This document shows positions 23,801-35,700 of a stretch of DNA of 64,000 nucleotides, one piece after another. The notes under the pieces were generated by a model. The model had not been told where the DNA came from. It made no database searches and was given only the letters and a program-made list of their open reading frames with translations. Within the stretch, counting starts at the first letter, position 1; each line of letters opens with the position of its first letter. The stretch comes from Rhea pennata (lineage: Eukaryota; Chordata; Aves; Rheiformes; Rheidae). A program made the position numbers and the translations under genes. Location of the stretch: positions 9,040,458 through 9,104,457 of the forward strand of contig NC_084672.1 of assembly GCF_028389875.1 (NCBI RefSeq). Reading direction: 5' to 3'.

Positions 23801-26800
23801 GAGGTGAAACTTCTGCCTATCCTGAAATTGGCATAGAAACATCCGCAGTTCAAGAAATCAGTGGGGAAACATCTGCATTTCCTGAAATTGGCATAGAAAC
23901 ATCCACAGTCCACAAAATCAGTGGAGAAACTTCAGCTTTTCCTGAAATTAGCATAGAAACTTCGACGGTCCACGAAATCAGTGGAGAAACTTCAGCTTTT
24001 CCTGAAATTAGCATAGAAACTTCGACGGTCCACGAAATCAGTGGGGAAACTTCTGCATTTCCTGAAATCAGCATAGAAACTTCAGTCCATGAAATCAGTG
24101 GGGAAACCTCTGCGTTTCCTGAAATTAGCATAGAAACTTCCACAACTCAAGAAGCTAGGGGTGAAACCTCTGCATTTCCTGAAATTAGCATAGAAACTTC
24201 AGTCCATGAAACCAGTGGGGAAGCTTCTGCATTTCCTGAAATTAGCATAGAAACTTCGACGGTCCACGAAACCAGTGGGGAAACCTCTGCATTTCCTGAA
24301 ATTAGCATAGAAACTTCCACAACTCAAGAAGCTAGGGGTGAAGTATCTGCATTTCCTGAAATTAGCATAGAAACTTCAGTCCATGAAACCAGTGGGGAAG
24401 CTTCTGCATTTCCTGAAATTAGCATAGAAACTTCCACAGTCCATGAAACCAGTGGGGAAACATCTGCGTTTCCTGAAATTAGCATAGAAACTTCAACAGT
24501 CCATGAAACCAGTGGGGAAACATCTGCGTTTCCTGAAATTAGCATAGAAACATCCATAACTCAAGAAGCCAGGGGTGAAACATCTGCATTCCCTGAAATT
24601 AATATAGAAACATCCACAGTTCAGGAAGTAAGTGGAGACGTTTCTGTGTACCCTGGAATTAGCACAGAAACTTCAACAATGCATGAACTCAGTGGTGATA
24701 CATCTGCATTTCCTGCAATTAAAACTGAAACATCTACAAGTCAAGAAGTCAGGGGTGAAATATCTGCATTTCCTGAAATCAGCATAGAAACATCCTCAGT
24801 CCATGAAACCAGTAGTGAAACTTCTGCATTGCCTGCTATTCATATTGAAACAGCTACCACATCTTTAGTTGGTGCCGAGTCCTCTGGAGCTCCTGAGGAA
24901 AAGGAAATTCCTGAAGTAACAGCTGAAACTCTGACACACTCGGTCACAAACATTCCAGGGGAAACCTCTGTCCCAGACATTGTAATTAATACCAGTATTC
25001 CAGACATTGAATTAACACAGGAACCCAAGAATCCTGAAGAAGCTCAGCTTGAAACAGAGTTCTCCACTCCCACGGTGTCAGGACAAGAGACAGAAACAGC
25101 TGTTGTTCTAGACCCTCCACATCTGTCAGCCACCGCTACTGCTATCCTGCCTCAAGTATCGCAAGAAGCAGTAGAAGCATTAAGACCCACTACTGAAGGT
25201 ACTGTGCCTTGTTCTTCTAATCCTCACACACTATAAAAGGGAAGGCAGGGAGGGGGCATAGCTGTTACTTTTTACATGTGGCAAAAAATAAACACAGAAA
25301 TAGGCTTGGAAAGAACTATATCTTAGTAGGAAACCATAAACATATGGAGTTTTCCACCTTACAGTAAAAGCTGAAACCTCAGGGTTTCAGTTCACCAAGC
25401 ATTGATAAATGACATCCCTGGAGAAAGCCATGTTTACTGCCCTTGGCCCTTAGGGCAGGTCTACACTGGGAATATTCCAGTGTCACCTGTATTAAGACAA
25501 GTAGACAGGGCCCTAAAACAGGTCATGTTCAATAGATTCTATCCTAACAAATGTCTGTGTGTGTGTAGGTAATGCAATTATTCAGCCACTGTAACAGCAT
25601 CCCCAGAAGCCTTCTAGGCTTCCCATCTCCCTGCCCATGGCAGTTACATTTACCTGGGGAGAGCAGCAGAGGAAGACAACAAGGGAAGCACCAGGCAATG
25701 CATAGTTGGACTCCCTGCCACTGAGCTGTAGTAATAGGCATCAAGTCACTACTCTAAATTACTGTCCTTGGCGGTTGCAGCTGCACCCCAGACATGTGAT
25801 GGGCAGCCCTGTGGAGCTGGCACCTGCCAGGAACGAGATGGGGATATCGTCTGCTTGTGCCCACTGGGGTACACAGGTGACCGCTGTTATGTAGGTGAGC
25901 TCTGTCTTCTGCTGCTGGAGATAGGGGGCTAGAAAAAGAGAGTAGTTTGTTAGTTCTCAGTGAGTGCTACTGTGACCAGGTCCCTGTGTGAGATACATCT
26001 GGGGAAGGCATTCACTCTCCTTCTAAAATTGGTCTTAGCCATTGCTCCAGTCTAAAGAAGGCAACACATATTTCTTTTGCTGTGGAAACAAGGACAAAGT
26101 CAGCTGTACCTGCCAGAAACATTCACTGTGGCTAGAGAACATGGCTGAGAAGTTGGATAAGACAGGTTGCAAGTCTCTGCTGTTTTGTTTCTCCTTTCTG
26201 TGGTGTGTTCACTTGCTACCTGTATCCCCGAGTGTTTCATAGCACTCGCTAGGGAGTAGAGAACTGGCCACTAGCACCTTCTGCAAGCCAAGGGGCTAAA
26301 GGGGCAGGGGGGAATCCAGCCTTGGAGAAAACTCTCTGCTCTCACTGTTGCTTGTATTGAGTGCAATGTTTGCACAGGGCAAACTGTGTGTCAGTCTTTG
26401 TGTTGCCTTTTGGCATACAGCTTGGACATCCTCAAGTCAACGTTGTGCTACTGTCTGCAGCTAGAATTAGCTAAAAGATCATATGTTTGAGACAATGCTC
26501 AGAGCAAGCGAACTCTACCTTTTGTCAGCTCTGCTGATAAATGCCATTCCTTCCATCCTGTCCCTTTTTGGTGCATTAGCACTCTCTGCTTTGGTACTCC
26601 ATTGCTGCTAAGTATAAACAGATACAGTATTTAAATTTGAGTAACCTTTTATGGTGAAAATGCTCTGCTAGCTTTCTGACAAGCCTCCCCCTGAGCAGTG
26701 TTCACATGCCGTGGAGGCAATAGGGTACTATAATAAGAAAAAAATGAGATGGGGTGTTGTTTTGCTTGACAGCTACTGCTTCTTGGCCAGGGAAAGAACC

Positions 26801-29106
26801 CAGTCCCAAGTAACATAGGATGTCCCATGACACCCCAGGCCACGGCTTGCTTTCACTTTGCTGCAATTAGGAGCAGGCTCCACACACTCTGGATGGATAG
26901 ACTTAGTTTCAGAACTGTTAAAGCTTGTGCCATTGTGAAAAGGTCCTACATAAGCTTTTGGGTGCATCACAGTTCTGAACAGGCTACACATTCACATAGC
27001 CCTGTTACTTCGCTCAGCTCCTAGCAAAAAAGTGGTATTATTTCCAGGTTCCTTCCCATGTTACTTCCTGATCTGCTGCTTCTTGCGTTAATTTACACTA
27101 TTCCGCACAGGTTACACTGGATTTGGTAATAGTCTTTAAGTGCAGGTCTTTGTGAAGCTCAGCCTGGTTTCTAACTTCATTTCTATTCCCAAGTGTTTTG
27201 AATGAGTCACTGTATTTCTCTCTGCGTCACTTCTCTCACCGAGAAAACAGGGGTAAGCGTAAACCTTTATTCGTTCCTGCTTAGAATACATTTGAGGTCC
27301 GTCCTTTCTCTCTTAAGCCTCTGTACAGTGGACGTCACAGGAGAGCAAGTCAGCAGGGTTATTACTGCAAAGCTATTCCAGCTTTGTACTGGGCTTGGGG
27401 CTCGGCAGTATGCTGCGGGAGTTAACTGCGCTGCCCAGTTAAATACCCGAAGGCCACCTTTGCACCAGGAACAGGCTTTGCTTTGGGGCCACGCTTGCTG
27501 CCACGTCCTAGCCTGAAGGTAAAGACAATTCAGTGAAGGCAGGGAGCAGGAAGGGAGGAAACTAGCCAGTAAGGCTCAGCAAAAAAAGAAAAATTGGCCC
27601 CAAGTGTGGTTTGATTTCACTACTTTTTCTTTTTATAAATTACCCCCAAGAATATTGCCAGATTCTTCAGAGCATTTGTTAGCCAACATTCTTGTGAAGT
27701 ATTTTGAGAGAAAAGCATATGTTTGTGAGCTCATGTGTGAAGTTTGAAAAATGTTCTAAAATTGGGACATGCTTTGTATGAGTGAGTCGCAGAAATAGAA
27801 GTGTAGCAGTCAGGGTTTCTTAGCAGGTAACAGAAAGAGGTAACTGCATAAAGCTTAAGCGTAGATTCATTATAAGCTTGAGATGGACCTCAGAATTTAT
27901 GCTTGGTGGATGTTCTCACCAAGGAAGGTATTCCAAGGTAAAACAGCTTTTATCTTGCTATCTTCTTTATCTTCTTTGCACAGTACTCCCATGAAATGCA
28001 GTCTTAATCAGGGTCAGAACAAGGCTCATCCGGGCTCTAAAATGTGTATGGACCATCAATGTGCAACACCATTGCAATGAGGTGAACTTCATCTAGAAAA
28101 TCAGAGCAAAGTAATAAAAAAAAAAAGAAAAATAAAAGTGCTCACAGATTTGGGGGTTGGGATTTTCACTCTGATTCTACTGGAGAGAAAGTCTTCGAAG
28201 TGCTCTGTGAATTGGGAACTTGAAAAGTCTACAAGGAAAAATTTTATAGATTCTTTATAAAAAATCTATAGAACCAAAAAAGAGATTTCCTAGTTTTTGA
28301 CTGCCGTCCTTAGAAACTTTCTAGTCTATAAATCTAGCTCTTGCAGAAACATCAGTTAAACATCAGTTAAAATATGTGTGCCTTGCTCTGTGCTCAGTCT
28401 TTGCAAGGTGTAACAAATGCCTTTTAAAGGAAATTAATTTAGACTAACAGTAAAGCAGGAGTGAAACTAGTTCAGCTTATGAGAGGAGCCTGAAGTGAGG
28501 AGCAGGGAGGCATGTGGCTGTTGTGCCCTAGTCCTGCCAGTCAGATTCTTAAGAAGAAGGATATTTGTCCTCTTTGCTATAGGATCTACTTCTCTCTGAA
28601 AGACAGAGCCAGAAGCACAAGAGGCATGAAGATTAACCCTTGGAATGCTAGTATTTTTTGGTTTTAACCAAACTGAAGGCTCTTTCATCAGCAGTTTGAG
28701 TACTCCACAGGGACAGAAACGTTGCAAGCCTACAGCTTGAAAAATTGTCCATAGACTTGGCCTCTTCATCCAGAGATTTGTCAGCCCACTGGGACTTTTT
28801 TACTTCTAGTAACATTTGAAAACAAATTATTATTATCTGAAAATAAGTATGCTGGCATTTCAGTGAAAAGCTGTGGTTTGGAGCACTGTAACCAGCTGAT
28901 GACTTAAAAATCTCACTCAGGTCAGGGGAGAAAAACAGAAATGTGCTGAAATGGCAGCAATCTTTGCTAAGTTTTGCTCGTCTCTGGTGGAATGAGTCCA
29001 TGAGTTCTGCTGCCTATGGCCCCAAAACAGCTAAAAGTTAGAATCCAGATGGGAAAAGGTCTTTATAGGGTTTCATGCTTCTTCCTACCCTATCCAAGCG
29101 AGTGGT

Positions 29107-29140
<34 letters not shown>

Positions 29141-32100
29141 GTTCAAAGTAGATAAACAGAATAAAGCAATCTCAAAAAAAAAAAAAAACACTATTTCATA
29201 ATGTTTCACTTAGCATGGCTTGGAGAGTACTTTCTGAAGAAGGCAATGAAGGCAGCAGTCCTGCTGAGAGCCAGGCAAAAACAGAAAACATTTCTGGCTG
29301 ATCTGATTATTTATCTCCTGAGTTTTCTGTGCATTTTGCATCAGAAGTTACTTGCTTAATAAAAACTTCTACATAAAGAGGCAATCTACAGTCCTGGACT
29401 CGTGTTTACTTCTTATCAGTTTACTTCTACACATAATATTTTGGAGGTAGAGATGTCCAGATTTCCTGAGCTCTCCCTCTAGGAGAGTGTTGAACAAATA
29501 GAAGATCCCTCCAGATCAGTAGGTCTTCTTGAGGACTGACTGTTCTCAAGATTAATAGAAATTTTTAAGGCTATGGCAAAATCTGCCCCTTCTGCTGCAT
29601 GAAGGATGTGATTAAATTATTTTCGTAGTGTTAAGTCATTAAAATAATTAATTGTTCATTGGAACTCACTAGTTGGCTATGCAATGGCCAATACTAGTAA
29701 TTTTATTTAAATGTAAGAGAATTGTTTTCTTAGACTCCTCCTATTCTTTTCTTGTAGTAATCAGTCTAATTGCTGAAATGTTTTTCTCCTCCGTCTGAGC
29801 TATCATCTTGGCAGTTCAAAATTCCCAGGAGTCTCTGAAAAGCAAAATTAATTTCTAGTTAGATTTTTTTTTTCCTGCAGTCTCTATAAGACAATTATCT
29901 AAGTGGTCATCTGAGACCCTGTTTTGATAATCACATTTGTAAGAATGCCTGTTTAAAAAAAAAAAAAAAAAAAGAGAGAGAGAGAGAAAAAGAAAAGGAA
30001 GAGTGAGTGACACAACATGGACTGTTGTGTATCCTGAAAATGTCTTGCTTTTCAGTCTTAGCTTTTCCACTTTGCAGGGGAGAAGCAAGAATTTGGAAGC
30101 TAAAATAAATTTCTAAGCTAGTTACTCACAGCTTCCATAAAACTATACAGTTTGTTCAGTGTTTGGGTGATGGCATCCTGTCTGTTTGCAAGCTGCTTCT
30201 CCTCCGTAAATATTCTCAGCACAAAGCTAACCTTGTTTAATGGATATTCTTACTCATCATTGATACAGGCTGTCATGGACAGAAATGCATAGACTATATT
30301 GTTTTGAAAAGCATTAGCTCTGTTTCTAGTATTCTCGGTTTGGGATGAAGGGTTTCAAAAGTATTTACTTTTCACTGTGTTCGCTTTTGAGTGTCATTTG
30401 CCTTTTGAGCAAAACCAGGACCAATCTATTTCTCTTTCATTTTCAGTTGATTTCTCATACCAGTTTTCGTGATCACAGGTATTACCTACAGAGGCTACAG
30501 AGGCTCTGTGCAGAGGTACAGCACGTTGCCTTCCAAGGTTTTGGGAGAACACTTACGTTGTGTTTAGCTGCACAAAATAAAATAGTACTACTGAGTAATG
30601 TAGGGTGTATTTGACGATGTAAGAGAAAGCTTAGGAAGCAAATGGTGAAACATATTCAAGACTTGCGTTGTAGCTCTGTAACTGCCTTTGCTTTCTCCAG
30701 CCAATAGTTTACATTTCCCTGATGCAAGACCCTGTTTACACTGGGTTTTTTGTTTGTTTGTTTTACTTTTTGGTTATGAACTTTAAAAAGCTTTTCTTCC
30801 TAAAAGTTAGACTTCAGGTCATGTTAATAACATAAGTGAAAAATGTTGTGACAATAGAATAATCTTTTACAACTTCTAAGTGATATTAACTGAAGTACAC
30901 ATTGCTGGGTTTGCTTTACCCCCGAGAAGTGAGTTAATACATTTTGCAAGGGCTTCCTATGCTTAACACTGCAAGGCTTTTTTTTTTTTTCCTGGCTCTG
31001 CTTTGGAGCTGAAGCTCTTGAAAGCAAGGGCTGCCTCTGTTCCGCATCCCACAGCACCTCACCTGTCCTTTGTTAGCACGCGTAGTAGTAGTAATCGTCT
31101 TTTCTTCTTGTCTTTTGACAAATGCTTGAGTTGCAGGATCGCCACAGTGCTGTGAGAGAGCAAAGCTGACTTTTTGAATGACTGTTTACCCAAACAAATA
31201 AACAGCTCATGCATGCGTAAGAGTCTTCGGTGTTAAGGAACGTGGCAGCCGGCTGCTGTGGAAGTGGGGGCTTACTCCGTGCTGCGCGTAGTGCACAGGG
31301 CTGAGGAGTGCCTCTAGGATGTTGTGCTCGGAGAAGCTGAGCAGAGCTATCCCATCTAGGGTGCTGCAGGCTTTTAGACTGGATGAAGATGTGTACAATG
31401 ATTTACTAACTCTCAACTCTGTGGGTGTATACATTTATGGTGTCTAAAAGGTTAAGAAGAGAAAAACTCAGCTTTGAGTGATAGACAGGATTTTTTGTTT
31501 GTTTGTTTTACTGGAGTTCTCACCCCCTGTAAATCCTATGGCTGTGATGTGATATCCTAGAAATACCTGCAAACCTTCTTGCCAGGGTTTCCAGAGCCAG
31601 CATCATCACCAGTTTTACCTTTAGGACTTAATTTTAGACAAGTCCTCTAAGACTCAGATTTTCTGGGAGGAACAGAACCGGCAAGACTTCCTCCAAACAG
31701 GCTGATGTGTATGAGTTTCCTGGTGATTGGCTCAGTGAAGCAATTCCTACATCCAGTCAGAGGCACAGCCATGGCCCAAAAAACCAATAGGCTGAAGGGA
31801 AAGTTTGGTATTTATGATCGTTATGTGTTTAAAATGTCATCTTTCCAGCAATTTTCAGCGTGCTTCTGGGAAAAATATGTCTATGTTTTTCTGTACACCA
31901 ATGCACGCAGCATGGGGAACCAACAGGAGGAGCTGGAGATCTGTGTGCAATCGCAGGGCCATGATCTCATTGCAGTCACAGAGACATGGTGGGATAGCTC
32001 ACATGACTGGAATGCTGTCATGGATGGCTATGTGCTTTTTAGGAGAGACAGGCCAGGAAGGCGAGGTGGTGGAGTTGCTCTTTATGTGAGAGAGCAACTG

Positions 32101-32750
32101 GAATGCATCGAGCTCTGCCTGGGGATGGAGGAGCAGGAGGCAACTGAGAGCTTATGGGTAAAGATCAAAGGGCAGGCTAACATGGGGGACACTGTTGTGG
32201 GTGTCTACTACAGGCCACCTGACCGGGAAGAGAAGGTTGATGAGGCCTTCTGTAGACAGGTGGAGGTAGCCTCAAGATCACAGGCCCTGGTTCTCATGGG
32301 GGACTTCAACCACCCTCAATGTGTACAAGTACCTGAAGGGAGGGTGTCAAGGGGACGAGGACAAACTCTTTTCAGTTGCCCCATGTGACAGGACAAGAGG
32401 CAATGGGCAGAAATTGAAGCACAGGAAGTTCTGCCTGAACGTGAGGGGGAATTTCTTCACTGTGAGAGTGACAGAGCACTGGACAAGGTTGCCCAGAGAG
32501 GTTGTGGAGTCTTCCTCTCTGGAAGGCCTGTCTGGATGCAACCCTGTCTAACATGCTCTAGGTGACCCTGCTGAGCGGGGAGGTTGGACTAGATGATCTC
32601 CAGAAGTCCCCTCCAACCTTACTGATTCTATGATTCTATGTCTCATTTGTCTTTGTTGTCTGTTTTTCCAACAGTGTCTTCAAGTACACACCCTTTCTCT
32701 TTGTGAGATATTTATATATATGTATGTATATGTATGAGTACATATATAAT

Positions 32751-32789
<39 letters not shown>

Positions 32790-35700
32790 TTTATTTTTAG
32801 AGCATATGTAATATGTGCAGTCATATTATATACAATATCTGTAAAAGGAAATCCTGTTCCAGTGTTATTTCCAGATGGAGATTTTAGCAATAAATTTGCA
32901 TGTGTTTGCTCCATCTTCCTCCAAGATTGAGAATGGCAACTCACAGCAGGTCTCGTCCATCACAGAAGAGATCTTGGATGCACCAAGTTTTAGGCTACAT
33001 TGCCGAAGATGACTGAAGACTCTCTATTCACTGCTAAACATTCTGCTTTAACTCTTTTATGTGGTTTATTTCTGTGGTGTACTTTCCACTTCATGAAAGC
33101 TAATGGACAAAGGGGAGAGCCTTTCCTTACTTGTTCAGCAGGAGCCCACTGGAATCAATACGAACTTCTGCTGCTACTGCTGTTGGGAAGCCTGGGGGAG
33201 CCTCTACGGTTGTAATCAACCATCAGGACGCTTCATTTTTCTTTATGCTTTAAACCTTCTAAGAATTCCAAATGTGACTTATAAGCGGTTGCCCCCCTCT
33301 TTTACTAGATCTGCGACTCCAGTTTTGTTCTGGAAAGTCTCAAAGTATTTATGAGTGTCAATGGAAGCAAGATCTCTGATTTCCTTCATGTTGCGGTGAA
33401 TATAGTAATCCAGAAAACATTCAGGAATACTTAGAAGGGCAACTTAGAGGAAAAAAATCCTTTTCTCAGTGAAAAACTAATTGCGAAACTGATGTAAGTG
33501 GTTCATCAGCCAGTTATGGAATAATCGCATTTCTCACAGTGATACAGCCTAGAATAACGATGATAATGCTCATGCTCCAAAGCACGAACTGATCCAAGGT
33601 CAGGAAATTTTTTTTCCTGACCAGCATGTTACCGAGCATTTCTACTTTTTGTTGACATATCAGACATTGGCCACTGTGTGATAGTCACATGAGGTAAAAC
33701 ACATTCATGCTCTAATGTGTCTCGAGATATTGAACAGCTGGGCCACTGTTCTGCAGGAGATAATATCAGGCTGAACATACGCTCATCAGAAGAATACAGA
33801 ACTTGAGGAGTCACTGTCTGCTCTGCTCTGGTATGTGTATTTCCATGGCCAGCACTCTCATCATCTGTGAATGTTTTCTCACTAACTTCTCTCAGCTACA
33901 AGAAGAGCACTGAGTGTTAGCCAGCATCTGTAAAACCTTACATTTCTTCCAGGCTCTGGGGCAAGAGTGTGAAAGACAGAAGCATTTTCTCACACAAGGA
34001 TCTAACCTAACCTGCATGAATTTGTTTCCGGTTGCTTCCTTAGTCTTGTTCCTCGTTTCTTGAGTTGAACATCTCTGAAATCTTTTCATTCTAAATGATT
34101 TTTCTTCTGATTCCAAAGTTCCATAATAGGATTAAGATTCAAGCTGGAGAGATGCGAAGAAAACATCTTTTCCTTCCAGCAAGAGCTGGATTTTACCATA
34201 TATAGCTACAAACTGGCTATCTGTGGCCCTCTTTAAAGAATCCATGCTTCCTTCCTTCTGTCCCCAAGATGATAGCTGATGGAAGTGCTACCAAACAATG
34301 GCATTTACTACCCACTGTGGTGCTAATTAGCAAGTTGAAAAACACTGGAGAGTTGTGGGTCAAACTCTTCCCATCCCAACTTCTCTTTTTATCTCTGGAA
34401 ATTCAGAAAGATGCTTTAGGCCTACTCAAGATGGGAAACTAAGAATAAATTCTTCCACCATGAGGGAATCACAAGTAAAAGAGCACATGGCGAGGACATG
34501 TCTGGATAAAATGGCACTGCACTCCGGCATTCTTTGCCAAGGAAGAGGCTCCTATGGCCCACCCTAAAATCTTCAAAAGGAAAAGGTTGAGGGTCTTTGA
34601 ACCATCTTTGACCTACTTCTTTTCTCCCTTGCAATTAGCTTCACCAAGGTGAGGTGTCTGCCCTGGACCTTCATCTGAAACTCGTAAGGAGCTTTGGCCC
34701 CAAGCAAGAGATAAAGCTTTACTTCAGGATGTTTCCCTCACTTGCGAGAAGCCCGCATTCTTCCTTGTAGACACAGCCTCAAGTTTGCATATTTGATCCA
34801 CCAGGCAGAGACAGTCGACAAGGAAGAGTCACCACAGATGTTAAAGATACTGTGTAGTGGAAATGTTTCTGCTGAGGTTGTCCTGATATCTCCAGAGGGA
34901 CGTTCAGCCATCAAATGGCAGAACAACATCTTCCTCATAGGGTGGATCTGGTCTCTTGCCTTCATTCCTCCAGCAGCAGCAGTGGCAGTACGTTTCAAAA
35001 TAAGACCGTAACAACGCCCAAGTTTCCTCCAAACGACTGATATGCCCTTCTAAACAAGCAAGGAAACAAGTTCTCCTGTTGGTGGACTTCTCTGCCCAGA
35101 GCCCTAATGGAAGCCCTTGATTTCTTGCAGACATTGATGCGTGCCACTCAAGCCCCTGTCTGAATGGAGCTACCTGCGTTGATGGCATCGACTCTTTCAA
35201 ATGCTTATGCCTTCCCAGCTACGGAGGGGACCTGTGTGAGATCGGTACGGCCTCCTTGGCTTCAGCTAATCTTACTAACAGCTGCATTACCTTGTCCCCA
35301 CCCTACACCCCAAAAAACTGATCCCAAGTGCACCCATCAGTCATGTCCTCATCTCAGTAAGCTAACCTCTAACAGCAGATTTAAATACATCACAGTAGGG
35401 AAAAGCTTTGAGTCTTTTACTTATATATTTTGGCTATTTTGTTCATCGCAGCACTATATCCTGTAAGATTCCTAAGCAGGAGCTTCCAGGGTCATCTTCA
35501 GCTTTCTCTTTGTTTGTAAGTTTCTCTTGTGAAGCTCCATGCAGAATGCAATAGTGTTGATCACAGAAGTCACTATCTCTTTGGATACAGGGTCTCTTCG
35601 TTCATCTGTAGCAGTAGCAAAATGTCTAAGCGAATCTTCACCCCAGGCAAACTTTCTCTGCTAGACTGGAATTTCATGAAAAGATGCTTGAACTGAGCCG

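Larger units (their letters stand above)
25895..35130 (+). other. 9.2-kb ACAN intron between the two EGF exons
   Basis: The longest intron in the coding part of the gene. It holds a truncated CR1 LINE, a CA microsatellite, a T32 tract with a nearby A15 tract, and an A-rich/GA-rich tract. A stretch near 27200-27260 loosely resembles the core of MIR-like SINEs. No further exon was recognised. Confidence 0.9.

Noticed and set aside
22837-23913. 358-codon cysteine-rich repeat protein on the minus strand
   Set aside because: The 60-bp unit is a multiple of three, so any frame open in one unit is open in all. The apparent CGCFYANF repeats are a shadow of the aggrecan array.
27202-27516. 104-codon frame in the long ACAN intron, partly resembling a MIR-like SINE core
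   Set aside because: The peptide resembles nothing known, and the SINE resemblance (a TGAGTCACT... AAAACAGGGG-like stretch) is too weak to call without a repeat library.
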